Notes: a model not told the origin generated them from the letters alone. 64,000 nt of DNA from Paraburkholderia atlantica (GCF_009362785.1 NZ_WHNQ01000010.1:173500-237499); one strand, 5' to 3'; positions 9,130-18,477 are shown, numbered from the stretch's first letter. Numbers and translations are program-made.

Positions 9130-9921
9130 ATGAAGAAGGCAGCACTCGCAATGCTCGGCGCGCTCGCCGGCGTCCTGATGCATGTCGGCGTGGCGAACGC
9201 GCAAAGCGCCGCGGCCGCGCCGTCCAGGCTCGACGACATCGTCAGCCGCGGCACGATACGCGCCTGCACTACCGGCGACTACAAGCCGTACTCGTTTTAC
9301 AAAGGCGATGGCCAGTTCGAGGGCATCGATATCGACATGGCTGAGTCGCTCGCGAAGTCGCTCGGCGTGAAGGTCGAATTCGTCAAGACGTCGTGGTCGA
9401 ACCTGATGAACGACTTCGTCGCGAAGTGCGACATCGGCATCGGCGGTGTGTCGCCAACGCTCGAGCGCCAAAAGCATGCGTTCTTCACTCAGGCTTACAT
9501 GATCGACGGCAAGACGCCGATCGTCCGTTGCGACGACGTCAACAAATATCAGACGGTCGCGCAGATCGATCAACCGTCCACGCGAGTGATCGTCAATCCC
9601 GGTGGCACAAACGAGAAGTTCGCGAAGCAATACTTCACGCACGCGAACGTGACCGTTTATCCGGACAACGTGACGATCTTCAAGCAAATCCTCGCGGGCA
9701 AGGCGGATGTGATGGTGACGGATGCGTCGGAAACGCTGCTGCAGCAGAAGCTCAATCCCGGCCTATGCTCCGTGCATCCGGACAAGCCGTTCCAGTACGG
9801 CGAAAAGGCGTGGCTCGTGCCGCGGGGCGACGTCGCGTTCCAGCAATACGTCGATCAGTGGCTGCACCTCGCTCGGGCGACCGGCGAGTATCAGGCTATT
9901 TCGGACAAGTGGCTGAAGTAA
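9130..9921 (+). CDS. Periplasmic cyclohexadienyl (prephenate/arogenate) dehydratase-like protein
   Basis: A 263-residue protein with a cleavable signal peptide (ends ANAQ, about residue 24) and a periplasmic solute-binding fold. Rather than a typical amino-acid binder it closely matches PheC-type cyclohexadienyl dehydratases: CTTGDYKPYSF, the FEGIDIDMAESLA stretch, IVNPGGTNEKFA and MVTDASET. Those enzymes convert prephenate or arogenate to phenylpyruvate or phenylalanine. The Glu in TDASET is the likely catalytic acid by family analogy. The ATG is preceded by AGGAGA. It stands alone, divergent from hemE, with no permease or ATPase nearby, which favours an enzyme over an ABC component. Substrate is inferred. 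Confidence 0.8.
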   Translation: MKKAALAMLGALAGVLMHVGVANAQSAAAAPSRLDDIVSRGTIRACTTGDYKPYSFYKGDGQFEGIDIDMAESLAKSLGVKVEFVKTSWSNLMNDFVAKCDIGIGGVSPTLERQKHAFFTQAYMIDGKTPIVRCDDVNKYQTVAQIDQPSTRVIVNPGGTNEKFAKQYFTHANVTVYPDNVTIFKQILAGKADVMVTDASETLLQQKLNPGLCSVHPDKPFQYGEKAWLVPRGDVAFQQYVDQWLHLARATGEYQAISDKWLK

Positions 9922-10046
9922 GCCGACCGTGTCCATGCCAGGCCGTCCAACTGATTGCGGCATGGGCGGCCTGTGCAAGCCTGACGGCTGCGTGTCGGCG
10001 AGGATGTAACCAAGAGCGACGTCGTCGGGCCGTAATAACTTTCGGA

Positions 10047-10178
10047 TCAGCTCTCCGAGGAAGCGTTGCGCCCCTTTTTAACAACCAGCACAAGCGGATT
10101 CGCATTGCTGCATCGCCGATTAACTTCTCGCCGGAGTGCGAGGTATTTCGGGGCAGAGTCGGAGTGCTTGTTATACAT
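10047..10178 (-). CDS. Small hypothetical ORF (43 aa) in AT-rich patch
   Basis: The ORF starts MYNKHSDSAPKYLALRREV, has a central NANPLVLVVKKG and ends ASSES. A GAGGGA sequence lies about 9 bases before the ATG. It is basic, without a membrane segment or recognised motif. Base composition is lower in GC than neighbours. It may be a chance ORF; the ribosome-binding site is the main support. Confidence 0.25.
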   Translation of the reverse strand: MYNKHSDSAPKYLALRREVNRRCSNANPLVLVVKKGRNASSES

Positions 10179-10352
10179 GAAGTGCGTCCCTCAAAAAGCT
10201 GCAGACGCAACTATTTCACGCTAATAAGTGACCTCATTCCTACCGCAATATGCGTCATGAATGGCATCAATCATGCATATTAAATTGCGGCGTAGTCATC
10301 GGTAAAAACTACGTTTCATATGCTTTATTTTGGCAATAAATCCCGCAACGCC

Positions 10353-10517
10353 TTATCTGGCGGGCGTTACAACCTGAAACACTTTGTTACCGCCTTCGTA
10401 GGTTAATTCGCCCACAATGCCCTCAACGGTTTCAACACGGATGTGGCTGTGTGCGTGGTGTGAGCGGATACGATGCACTTGCCGGTCGGCGCTTGCCGAA
10501 GCCCTGTGAAGGGGCAT
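10353..10517 (-). CDS. Small hypothetical ORF (54 aa) in AT-rich patch, possibly a gene remnant
   Basis: The C-terminal half (VETVEGIVGELTYEGGNKVF, then QVVTPAR) looks like a genuine beta-strand-rich protein end, whereas the N-terminal half (HRASASADRQVHRIRSHHAH) is His/Arg-rich and less convincing. No well-spaced Shine-Dalgarno precedes the ATG. It could be the tail of a transferred gene that lost its 5' end. I do not recognise the family. Confidence 0.3.
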   Translation of the reverse strand: MPLHRASASADRQVHRIRSHHAHSHIRVETVEGIVGELTYEGGNKVFQVVTPAR

Positions 10518-10606
10518 CCCTGCTGGGGCCGTAATCGACGCAGGGTCGTCGGCGTAACCGTCCCATCATTGGTCTCCTCGCGCTAACCCCGTAGCGTGTG
10601 GTTTTT

Positions 10607-10632
10607 AGCGGGCTCCAGGCCCGCTTTTTTTT
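10607..10632 (+). terminator. Intrinsic terminator, plus strand, with no assigned gene
   Basis: AGCGGGC (10607-10613), a 5-base loop, GCCCGCT (10619-10625), then a run of eight T. It points rightward, so it would end a plus-strand transcript. The nearest plus-strand gene ends about 690 bases upstream, which leaves room for an unannotated small RNA around 10440-10632. Confidence 0.75.
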
Positions 10633-10734
10633 CGTCTGCTCAAACGTTTGCGCGCGACGAATCCTCGGCGCGCAACTCCAGTTCGGCCCTCTTCCTATTG
10701 CTCATCCTTGCCTGCGCAGCGCTCCGCGGCAGCG

Positions 10735-12465
10735 TCATGCCGTCTTGTCCTCCCTGAGCTTCAATTCGCCGATCATGCGCTCGCGCATCACGAATTTCTG
10801 CACCTTGCCGGTCACGGTCATCGGCAGTTCGTCGACGAAGCGGATGTAGCGCGGCACTTTGTAGTGCGCAATCTGTCCCTGGCAGAACTGCTGGATCTCT
10901 TCTGGCGTTGCCTGTTCGCCCGGACGCAGCACGATCCACGCGCATACTTCTTCGCCGTACCTGGTATCGGGCACGCCGAACACCTGTACGCTCTGGATTT
11001 TCGGGTGGCGGAACAGAAACTCCTCGATCTCGCGCGGATAGATGTTTTCGCCGCCGCGAATCAGCATGTCCTTCAGCCGACCGACGATGTTGCAATAGCC
11101 TTCGGCGTCGAGCGTCGCCAGATCGCCCGTGTGCATCCAGCCGTCGACGATGCTCTCGCGCGTCTTCGCCTCGTCGTCCCAGTAACCGAGCATCACCGAG
11201 TAGCCGCGCGTGCATAGCTCGCCGGTTTCGCCAACCGGGACGATATTGCCGAGCGGATCGACGATTTTCACTTCGAGATGCGGCTGGATGCGCCCGACCG
11301 TCGTGGTCCGCTTGTCGAGCGGGTCGGTCGTCGAGCTTTGGAACGAGACCGGGCTAGTTTCCGTCATGCCGTAGGCAATCGTGATCTCACTCAGATGCAT
11401 CTTCGAGACGACCTTCTTCATCGTCTCGATCGGGCACGGCGAGCCCGCCATGATGCCGGTGCGCAGCCGCGAGAAGTCGTATGAGGCGAAGGTCGGATGG
11501 TCGAGTTCGGCGATGAACATCGTCGGCACGCCGTGCAGCGCGGTGCATTTTTCCTCGGCGGTCGCAGCGAGCGTCGCGGCCGGATCGAAGCCCTCGCCCG
11601 GAAACACCATGTTCGCCCCGACCGACACACACGCGAGCACCGCCAGCACCATCCCAAAGCAGTGGTACAGCGGCACTGGAATGCACAGGCCGTCCTGCTC
11701 GCCGAGCCGCATCGCCATCGCGATATAGCGCGCGTTGTTCACGACGTTGCGATGCGTCAGCGTCGCGCCCTTCGGATTGCCCGTCGTGCCACTCGTGAAC
11801 TGGATGTTGATAGGTTCACGGCAGGACAGCGTCGCACCGATCGCATCGAGCCGGGCGGCGTCGAACGAGGCCCGCCCGCGCTCGATCACGTCGGAAAAGC
11901 TCAGCATGCCTGGCGTCTCCGTGTCGCACATGCGGATCACGTAGCGGAGATCCGGCAGCCGCGCGGCGTGCAGTTCGCCCGGCGGCTGCGTCGCGAGTTC
12001 GGGCGCGAGTTCCTGCAGCATCTCCAGGTACATCGACGTCTTGAAGCGCTCTGCGGTGATGATCGCCTTGCAACCGACCTTGTTCAGCGCATATTCGAGC
12101 TCCGCGAGCCGGTAGGCCGGATTGATATTGACGAGGATCGCACCGATCCGCGCGGTCGCGAACTGCGTCAGCAGCCACTCGATGCGGTTCGGTGACCAGA
12201 TGCCGACGCGATCGCCCTTAGCGATGCCAAGTGCAAGCAGCCCGGACGCAAGCATATCCACTTCTTGCGCAAATTCGCTCCACGTCCAGCGGATGCGCTG
12301 TTCGCGAAACACCACGGCCGGCCGGTCCGGGAAGCGCACGGCGGTGTCGCGCAGAAACTCGCCAACGGTCGCTTCGCTCAGCGGGTTTTCAGTCGACCCG
12401 CGCACATACGACAGTCGATCCGCGGGTTCGATGAGTGCACCTTCGCCCGAGCTATGCGTTGCCAT
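10735..12465 (-). CDS. AMP-binding fatty-acyl-CoA synthetase (ACSF2/FadD-like)
   Basis: A 576-residue ANL-superfamily ligase. It would activate a fatty or other carboxylic acid to the acyl-adenylate and then the CoA thioester. Diagnostic motifs are the P-loop-like FTSGTTGNPKGA, AYGMTETSP, GWMHTGD, the hinge GRLKDMLIRGGENIYP, and the C-terminal catalytic Lys in MTVTGKVQK. The overall pattern (AYRLAELEYALNKVG, PLYHCFGMV) resembles medium/long-chain ACSF2-type enzymes. No signal peptide is seen. It stands alone downstream of the atp operon terminator. Chain-length specificity cannot be read from sequence. Confidence 0.92.
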   Translation of the reverse strand: MATHSSGEGALIEPADRLSYVRGSTENPLSEATVGEFLRDTAVRFPDRPAVVFREQRIRWTWSEFAQEVDMLASGLLALGIAKGDRVGIWSPNRIEWLLTQFATARIGAILVNINPAYRLAELEYALNKVGCKAIITAERFKTSMYLEMLQELAPELATQPPGELHAARLPDLRYVIRMCDTETPGMLSFSDVIERGRASFDAARLDAIGATLSCREPINIQFTSGTTGNPKGATLTHRNVVNNARYIAMAMRLGEQDGLCIPVPLYHCFGMVLAVLACVSVGANMVFPGEGFDPAATLAATAEEKCTALHGVPTMFIAELDHPTFASYDFSRLRTGIMAGSPCPIETMKKVVSKMHLSEITIAYGMTETSPVSFQSSTTDPLDKRTTTVGRIQPHLEVKIVDPLGNIVPVGETGELCTRGYSVMLGYWDDEAKTRESIVDGWMHTGDLATLDAEGYCNIVGRLKDMLIRGGENIYPREIEEFLFRHPKIQSVQVFGVPDTRYGEEVCAWIVLRPGEQATPEEIQQFCQGQIAHYKVPRYIRFVDELPMTVTGKVQKFVMRERMIGELKLREDKTA

Positions 12466-12640
12466 GGTGTTGTCTCCGTGAGCGCCAGCGCGCTCGATTG
12501 AAATGAATTTGAAATCGATTGTGCACCAGCGCGTATCGGGCCGGAATGAAGTCTTACCCGCACCGCCCCTGCAGACCGACGCCTCTGTCTCCCACCTCGT
12601 GGATTTTGCCGACCTTTACGTAAACGTCAATCAGATATCA

Positions 12641-12667
12641 AAAAAAAGCAGCCACGCGGGCTGCTTT
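12641..12667 (-). terminator. Intrinsic terminator of the atp operon
   Basis: Reading leftward, AAAGCAGCC, a 5-base loop and GGCTGCTTT form the stem, followed by a U-run (A-run at 12640-12647 on the plus strand). It lies about 20 bases after the atpC stop and separates the operon from the acyl-CoA synthetase gene. Confidence 0.9.
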
Positions 12668-12685
12668 CTTCTACTACGTGCTGCT

Positions 12686-13111
12686 TTAGTGCTGGCCGCG
12701 CAGCTTGCGCAGACGCTGGATTGCCGCGAGCTGCGCCGTCGCGTACGCAAGTTCCGCCTGTGCGGTCGCGTACTCGAGGTTCGAGCCCGTGTTTTGCAGC
12801 GCCTCTTCCGCACGCTTGCGTGCGTCTTCGGCCTTGGCTTCGTCGAGATCCTTGCCGCGGATCGCGGTGTCGGCAAGAACCGTCACTGCGCCCGGCTGAA
12901 CTTCGAGGATGCCGCCGGCGACGAAGACAAACTCTTCTTCGCCATTTTCCACTTCGATGCGCACCGCACCCGGACGGATCCGCGTGATGAGCGGCGTGTG
13001 GCCCGGCAGAATGCCGAGTTCACCCGCTTCGCCTGGCAGCGCGACGAACTTCGCCTGGCCCGAGAAGATTTCCTCTTCCGCACTGACGACGTCTACTTTA
13101 ATGGTTGCCAT
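12686..13111 (-). CDS. atpC: ATP synthase F1 epsilon subunit
   Basis: Epsilon is the central-stalk subunit that couples rotation and inhibits ATP hydrolysis. At 141 aa it is standard length. The N-terminal beta-sandwich contains KFVALPGEAGELGILPGHTP, and the C-terminal helical hairpin is Ala-rich (DEAKAEDARKRAEEALQ). It is the last gene of the operon, 158 bp after atpD, and is followed directly by the terminator. Confidence 0.97.
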   Translation of the reverse strand: MATIKVDVVSAEEEIFSGQAKFVALPGEAGELGILPGHTPLITRIRPGAVRIEVENGEEEFVFVAGGILEVQPGAVTVLADTAIRGKDLDEAKAEDARKRAEEALQNTGSNLEYATAQAELAYATAQLAAIQRLRKLRGQH

Positions 13112-13269
13112 ATGTGTCGACTCCTGTCGACGAGAGTTAGCGGTTGGGTGCTGACTCCCGTCCCATGCAAGGCGGGTTGAGCGTAATCAGAGACGCCGGC
13201 TTTGCGCAACACTACCGTCTAAGCAGTCGTGATGCGCGAGGCCCGCGCCCGCTTCGTTACACCCGACCT

Positions 13270-14664
13270 TTACTGGATCTTCTTGGCCTTTTCGAAGGCT
13301 TCGTCGATCGTGCCGACCATGTAGAACGCTTGCTCCGGCAGGTGATCGCACTCGCCTTCGACGATCATCTTGAAGCCACGGATCGTTTCCTTCAGCGGCA
13401 CGTACTTGCCCGGCGAACCCGTAAACACTTCAGCGACGTGGAACGGCTGCGACAGGAAACGCTGGATCTTACGAGCGCGCGCGACAGCAAGCTTGTCTTC
13501 CGGCGCGAGTTCATCCATGCCCAGAATCGCGATAATGTCGCGAAGTTCCTTGTAGCGCTGCAGCGTTTGCTGCACGCCGCGCGTGATCGAGTAGTGCTCT
13601 TCCCCGATCACGTGCGGGTCGATCTGACGCGAGGTCGAATCGAGCGGGTCCACCGCGGGGTAGATACCGAGCGAAGCGATGTCACGCGACAGCACGACGG
13701 TTGCGTCCAGGTGGCCGAAGGTCGTAGCCGGCGACGGGTCGGTCAAGTCGTCCGCAGGGACGTACACGGCCTGCACCGACGTAATCGAGCCAGTCTTCGT
13801 TGACGTAATACGCTCTTGCAGCTTACCCATTTCTTCAGCCAGCGTCGGCTGATAACCCACTGCCGACGGCATACGGCCGAGCAGCGCCGACACTTCGGTA
13901 CCGGCCAGCGTGAAACGGTAGATGTTGTCGACGAAGAACAGCACGTCGAGGCCTTCATCACGGAAGTGCTCGGCCATGGTCAGCCCGGTCAGCGCGACGC
14001 GCAGACGGTTGCCCGGCGGCTCGTTCATCTGGCCGTACACCAGCGCGACCTTGTCGAGAACGTTCGAGTCCTTCATTTCATGATAGAAATCGTTCCCTTC
14101 ACGGGTACGCTCGCCCACACCGGCGAACACGGAGTAACCGCCGTGTTCCTTCGCGATGTTGTTGATCAGTTCCATCATGTTCACGGTCTTGCCCACACCG
14201 GCGCCACCGAACAGACCCACCTTACCGCCCTTTGCGAACGGGCAGATCAGGTCGATAACCTTGATACCGGTTTCGAGCAGCTCGGTCGACGGCGACAGTT
14301 GGTCGAACGCCGGAGCCTTCTGGTGGATCGCACGCGTGGTTTCGCTCGAGATCGGACCGGCTTCGTCGATCGGACGGCCCAGCACGTCCATGATACGGCC
14401 GAGGGTCGGCTTGCCGACCGGCACGCTGATCGGGTTGCCCGTGTTCTTGACGACCGTGCCGCGGCGCAGACCGTCCGAAGCACCCAGACAGATGGTACGG
14501 ACCACGCCGTCGCCCAGCTGCTGCTGGACTTCGAGCGTCAGCTCCGAACCTTCGAGAATGAGCGCGTCGTAGATCTTCGGCATGGATTCACGCGGAAATT
14601 CCACGTCGATCACCGCGCCGATGCACTGTACGATCTTGCCTTCTACCAAAGCAGTAGTACTCAT
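13270..14664 (-). CDS. atpD: ATP synthase F1 beta subunit
   Basis: The catalytic subunit of F1, 464 aa. Walker A GGAGVGKTV, the VGERTREGND loop, ALVYGQMNEPPGNR and DVLFFVDNIYRFT are all intact, as is the ALLGRMPSAVGYQPTLAEE region near the catalytic interface. Length and motifs are as expected for proteobacteria. It follows atpG by about 100 bp. Confidence 0.99.
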   Translation of the reverse strand: MSTTALVEGKIVQCIGAVIDVEFPRESMPKIYDALILEGSELTLEVQQQLGDGVVRTICLGASDGLRRGTVVKNTGNPISVPVGKPTLGRIMDVLGRPIDEAGPISSETTRAIHQKAPAFDQLSPSTELLETGIKVIDLICPFAKGGKVGLFGGAGVGKTVNMMELINNIAKEHGGYSVFAGVGERTREGNDFYHEMKDSNVLDKVALVYGQMNEPPGNRLRVALTGLTMAEHFRDEGLDVLFFVDNIYRFTLAGTEVSALLGRMPSAVGYQPTLAEEMGKLQERITSTKTGSITSVQAVYVPADDLTDPSPATTFGHLDATVVLSRDIASLGIYPAVDPLDSTSRQIDPHVIGEEHYSITRGVQQTLQRYKELRDIIAILGMDELAPEDKLAVARARKIQRFLSQPFHVAEVFTGSPGKYVPLKETIRGFKMIVEGECDHLPEQAFYMVGTIDEAFEKAKKIQ

Positions 14665-14765
14665 CGCTTTTCCTTTAGATACTCAATTCTTCACTCGCGC
14701 AAAGGCGCAGTTTCTCCGATGGGTGCGCCACTCGGGCGCACACGCAACGACCTGTCTGACCGAGG

Positions 14766-15650
14766 TCAGACGGCCGCCGCTCCACCGACGATTTCCGACA
14801 GTTCTTTCGTGATCGCGGCCTGACGGCTCTTGTTGTAGACGAGCTGCAGATCGCTGATGACCGTCTTCGCGTTGTCCGAAGCGGCTTTCATCGCGACCAT
14901 GCGGGCCGACTGCTCCGATGCCATGTTTTCAGCGACAGCCTGATAGACCAGCGCTTCGACATAACGCACCAGCAGTTCGTCCACCACTGCCTGCGCATCC
15001 GGCTCGTAGATGTAGTCCCACTGCGTGCTCGGCGTTGTACCGTCTTCTTCCGTGCGCTCGAACTGGTCCGCCGACAACGGCAGCAGTTGCTCGATCACCG
15101 GCTCCTGCTTCATCGTGTTGACGAAGCGCGTGTACGCAAGGTACACCGCCGAAATCTTGCCTTCCGAGAACAGGTCGAGCTGCACCTTCACGGCGCCGAT
15201 CAGTTTTTCCAGATGCGGCGTATCGCCCAGTTGCACGACGTTCGACACGACCTTCGCCTGCAGACGGTTCAGGAAACCCAGACCCTTGCTGCCGATCGCA
15301 GTTGCCTCGATCGTCTTGCCCTGGCCTTCCAGTTCCTTGAACTTCTGCAGCGACGCGCGCAGCACGTTGGTGTTCATCCCGCCGCACAGACCTTTGTCAG
15401 TCGTGACGAGGATGATGCCAGCCGCCTTCGCGCCTTCGTTCGACACCATGAACGGGTGACGATACTCCGGGTTCGCACGGCTCATGTGCGCGGCGATGTC
15501 GCGGACCTTGTCGGCATACGGGCGAGCAGCGCGCATGCGCTCCTGAGCGCGGCGCATCTTCGATGCGGCCACCATCTCCATCGCTTTCGTGATCTTGCGC
15601 GTGTTTTGCACGCTCTTGATCTTGCCGCGAATTTCCTTCATTCCAGCCAT
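14766..15650 (-). CDS. atpG: ATP synthase F1 gamma subunit
   Basis: The rotor shaft of F1, 294 aa. The N-terminal coiled coil (MKEIRGKIKSVQNTRKITKA) and the C-terminal helix (MKAASDNAKTVISDLQLVYN, then KSRQAAITKE) that together form the shaft are both present, with LVTTDKGLCGGMNTN between. The ATG is preceded by GGAGCAAG. Confidence 0.98.
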   Translation of the reverse strand: MAGMKEIRGKIKSVQNTRKITKAMEMVAASKMRRAQERMRAARPYADKVRDIAAHMSRANPEYRHPFMVSNEGAKAAGIILVTTDKGLCGGMNTNVLRASLQKFKELEGQGKTIEATAIGSKGLGFLNRLQAKVVSNVVQLGDTPHLEKLIGAVKVQLDLFSEGKISAVYLAYTRFVNTMKQEPVIEQLLPLSADQFERTEEDGTTPSTQWDYIYEPDAQAVVDELLVRYVEALVYQAVAENMASEQSARMVAMKAASDNAKTVISDLQLVYNKSRQAAITKELSEIVGGAAAV

Positions 15651-15730
15651 TGCTTGCTCCTTGATCGAAGCAGCGCGGGAGCATTCGCATGCGGCCCGCG
15701 CCGCTTCAAGGTCCGTTTATGCCTTGCGGA

Positions 15731-17272
15731 TCAATAAGCGCCGGACTTCTTGAAGTCTTTGACGGCCGTGTGCAGCAAGCCTTCGTCGTCCTTCGAGAGT
15801 TCCTTGGTATCTTCGATACGCTTCACCAGGTCAGCATGGCTCGACTTCAGGTGATCGCGCAGGCCCTTCTCGAACGGCAGGACTTGAGCAACTTCGAGGT
15901 CGTCGAGATAGCCGTTGTTCGCCGCGAACAGCGACACAGCCAGTTCCCACACTTGCAGCGGCTGATACTGCGGCTGCTTCAGCAGTTCCGTCACGCGGCG
16001 GCCGCGCTCGAGCTGCTTGCGGGTTGCTTCGTCGAGGTCCGATGCGAACTGCGCGAATGCAGCGAGTTCACGGTACTGCGCGAGGTCGGTACGGATACCG
16101 CCCGACAGCTTCTTCACGACCTTCGTCTGAGCCGCGCCACCCACACGCGACACCGACACGCCAGCGTTAATTGCCGGGCGGATACCTGCGTTGAAGAGGT
16201 CGGTTTCAAGGAAGATCTGGCCGTCGGTAATCGAGATCACGTTCGTCGGAACGAATGCGGTCACGTCACCTGCCTGCGTTTCGATGACCGGCAGTGCCGT
16301 CAGCGAACCGCTCTTGCCTTTCACTTCACCGTTGGTGAACTTCTCTACGTACTCTTCCGACACGCGAGCAGCACGCTCGAGCAGACGCGAGTGCAGATAG
16401 AAAACGTCACCCGGGTAAGCTTCACGGCCCGGCGGACGGCGCAGCAGCAGCGAGATCTGACGGTATGCCCAAGCCTGCTTGGTCAAGTCGTCATAAACGA
16501 TCAGCGCGTCCTGACCGCGATCGCGGAAGTATTCGCCCATCGTGCAGCCGGCGTACGGCGCGAGGTATTGCATCGCGGCCGAATCCGAAGCCGAAGCAGC
16601 CACGACGATCGTGTATTCGAGCGCGCCCGATTCTTCGAGCTTGCGCACTACGTTCATGATCGACGAAGCCTTCTGGCCAATCGCGACGTAGATACAGACG
16701 AGGTTCTTGCCTTTCTGGTTGATGATCGCGTCGACTGCAACTGCGGTCTTGCCGCACTGACGGTCGCCGATGATCAGCTCACGCTGGCCACGGCCGATCG
16801 GCACCATCGAGTCGATCGACTTCAAACCGGTTTGGACCGGTTCCGAAACCGACTTACGCCAGATCACGCCCGGTGCAATCTTTTCGATTGCGTCGGTCAT
16901 CTTCGCATTGAGCGGGCCCTTGCCATCGATCGGGTTACCGAGCGCGTCGACCACACGGCCGAGCAGTTCCGGACCAACCGGCACTTCGAGAATGCGGCCC
17001 GTCGTCTTGACGATGTCGCCTTCCGAAATGTGTTCGTATTCACCCAGAATCACGGCGCCGACCGAGTCGCGCTCGAGGTTCAGTGCCAGACCGAAGGTGT
17101 TGCCCGGGAATTCGAGCATTTCGCCCTGCATCACTTCCGACAGACCGTGGATACGCACGATACCGTCGGTCACGGAGATCACGGTGCCTTGATTGCGAAC
17201 GTCTGCGCTCGCTTCAAGGCCCTGGATCCGGCTCTTGATCAGCTCGCTGATCTCAGAGGGATTGAGTTGCAT
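15731..17272 (-). CDS. atpA: ATP synthase F1 alpha subunit
   Basis: The non-catalytic nucleotide-binding subunit of F1, 513 aa. Key features: Walker A GDRQCGKTA, the DSMVPIGRGQRELI stretch, the alpha-type signature PAINAGVSVSRVGGAAQ, and RRPPGREAYPGDVFYLHSR. The N-terminus (MQLNPSEISELIKSRI) matches the delta-binding helix. An SD-like GGAGCG lies upstream. Confidence 0.99.
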   Translation of the reverse strand: MQLNPSEISELIKSRIQGLEASADVRNQGTVISVTDGIVRIHGLSEVMQGEMLEFPGNTFGLALNLERDSVGAVILGEYEHISEGDIVKTTGRILEVPVGPELLGRVVDALGNPIDGKGPLNAKMTDAIEKIAPGVIWRKSVSEPVQTGLKSIDSMVPIGRGQRELIIGDRQCGKTAVAVDAIINQKGKNLVCIYVAIGQKASSIMNVVRKLEESGALEYTIVVAASASDSAAMQYLAPYAGCTMGEYFRDRGQDALIVYDDLTKQAWAYRQISLLLRRPPGREAYPGDVFYLHSRLLERAARVSEEYVEKFTNGEVKGKSGSLTALPVIETQAGDVTAFVPTNVISITDGQIFLETDLFNAGIRPAINAGVSVSRVGGAAQTKVVKKLSGGIRTDLAQYRELAAFAQFASDLDEATRKQLERGRRVTELLKQPQYQPLQVWELAVSLFAANNGYLDDLEVAQVLPFEKGLRDHLKSSHADLVKRIEDTKELSKDDEGLLHTAVKDFKKSGAY

Positions 17273-17328
17273 TATTCGCTCCTGATAGTCAATTCTGTTG
17301 CGTGCCAGCCGCTAAAGCGCGAAGCGCT

Positions 17329-17868
17329 TCAGGCCGTCAGGGCCGTTTGCATCCTGGCGAGCCGCGCGCGGACCGAGGTATCGAGCACTTCGTCGCCGAC
17401 TGTCACGCGTACGCCGCCGATCAGCGACTGATCGACTTCGACCGTCGGTTTCAGCTTGCGCTTGAACTTGCGTTCGAGGCTTGCGACGAGTTCGTTCAAC
17501 TGCGCACCTTCGAGCGGGAATGCGCTGACGACCAGCACATCTGCCGCCCCTTCGCGGGCGTTCTTCAACTCTTCGAACTGCGAGGCGATTTCCGGCAGCA
17601 GCTGCAGGCGATGGTTATCCACCAGCATCTGCACCAGATTCTTCGCTTGCGCGTTGTCCTTGAGCGGCGACTTGACCGCGGCCAGCAGCAGATCGCTAAC
17701 CTGGGCACGGCTCACTTTCGGGCTCGAGGCGATCGACAGCACTTCGGGCAGACGCGCAACCTGTGCCAGCTCCTGCACGAGCGTGGACCAGGCGGCGATG
17801 TCACCAGCTTCGGCCACGCCAAACAGCGCTTCCGCGTACGGACGGGCGATGGTTGCAAGTTCGGCCAT
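17329..17868 (-). CDS. atpH: ATP synthase delta subunit
   Basis: The peripheral-stalk subunit that joins F1 to the b subunits, 179 aa. N-terminal ARPYAEALFGVAEAG and C-terminal VDQSLIGGVRVTVGDEVLD are the usual delta signatures. Its ATG is separated by two bases from the atpF stop, consistent with translational coupling. Confidence 0.97.
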   Translation of the reverse strand: MAELATIARPYAEALFGVAEAGDIAAWSTLVQELAQVARLPEVLSIASSPKVSRAQVSDLLLAAVKSPLKDNAQAKNLVQMLVDNHRLQLLPEIASQFEELKNAREGAADVLVVSAFPLEGAQLNELVASLERKFKRKLKPTVEVDQSLIGGVRVTVGDEVLDTSVRARLARMQTALTA

Positions 17869-17870
17869 GA

Positions 17871-18341
17871 TCAGAGCTCGGCTTTCAGTTGATTCAGCAG
17901 GTCAGCGTGGGCTGCCTGGTCGACTTCGCGCTTCAGGATCTGTTCAGCGCCCTTCACAGCGAGTGCAGCGACTTCGCCACGCAGCGCTTCGCGCGCCTTC
18001 ACGACTTGCTGCTCCGCATCGGCCTTCGCCTGCGCGATGATGCGGGCGGCTTCCACCTGTGCCTGAGCCTTGATTTCGTCGGCGACGGCGACAGCGCGCT
18101 TTTCAGCGTCGGCGATGCGTTGCTGGCCATCGTTGCGAGCCTGAGCCAGTTCCTGGTCGACGCGCTTGTGAGCGGCTTCGAGTTCCTGCTTGCCCTTTTC
18201 CGCGGCGGACAGACCGTCGGCGATCTTCTTCGCGCGCTCGTCGAGGGCGTTGATCAGCGGCGGCCACACGAATTTCATCGTGAACCACGCGAGGATCAGG
18301 AACACGACCATTTGCGCAAACAGGGTTGCGTTGAGATTCAC
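17871..18341 (-). CDS. atpF: ATP synthase Fo b subunit
   Basis: The membrane-anchored peripheral stalk, 156 aa. One N-terminal transmembrane helix (LFAQMVVFLILAWFTMKFVW) leads into a long charged helix rich in Ala, Glu, Lys and Gln (AAEKGKQELEAAHKRVDQEL), the dimerising coiled coil. A typical member of the family. Confidence 0.97.
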   Translation of the reverse strand: MNLNATLFAQMVVFLILAWFTMKFVWPPLINALDERAKKIADGLSAAEKGKQELEAAHKRVDQELAQARNDGQQRIADAEKRAVAVADEIKAQAQVEAARIIAQAKADAEQQVVKAREALRGEVAALAVKGAEQILKREVDQAAHADLLNQLKAEL

Positions 18342-18477
18342 GGTGTTTCCTTAAACGTTGCTTGTTCGGAAAGTGAAACGGCAAGGCGCTCATCGATTCT
18401 GCTCGATCAGCGCCCCAGTACCCGTTCCGCCCTGCGCCTTTACCTGTTATAGCTCAGGCGCAAACCTCCGAGGAACC

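Larger units (their letters stand above)
9922..10734. other. Long intergenic region with an AT-rich patch
   Basis: About 0.8 kb between the PheC-like gene and the acyl-CoA synthetase gene. My count for 10201-10380 is about 43% G+C, clearly below the surrounding genes. It contains two small minus-strand ORFs (43 and 54 codons) and a plus-strand intrinsic terminator near 10607-10632, which has no obvious upstream gene on that strand. I found no tRNA, and no 4.5S or RNase P RNA motif. Confidence 0.6.

Noticed and set aside
10440..10632. Assignment to 4.5S, 6S or RNase P RNA
   Set aside because: Diagnostic conserved motifs of those RNAs are missing. An unknown small RNA is still possible.
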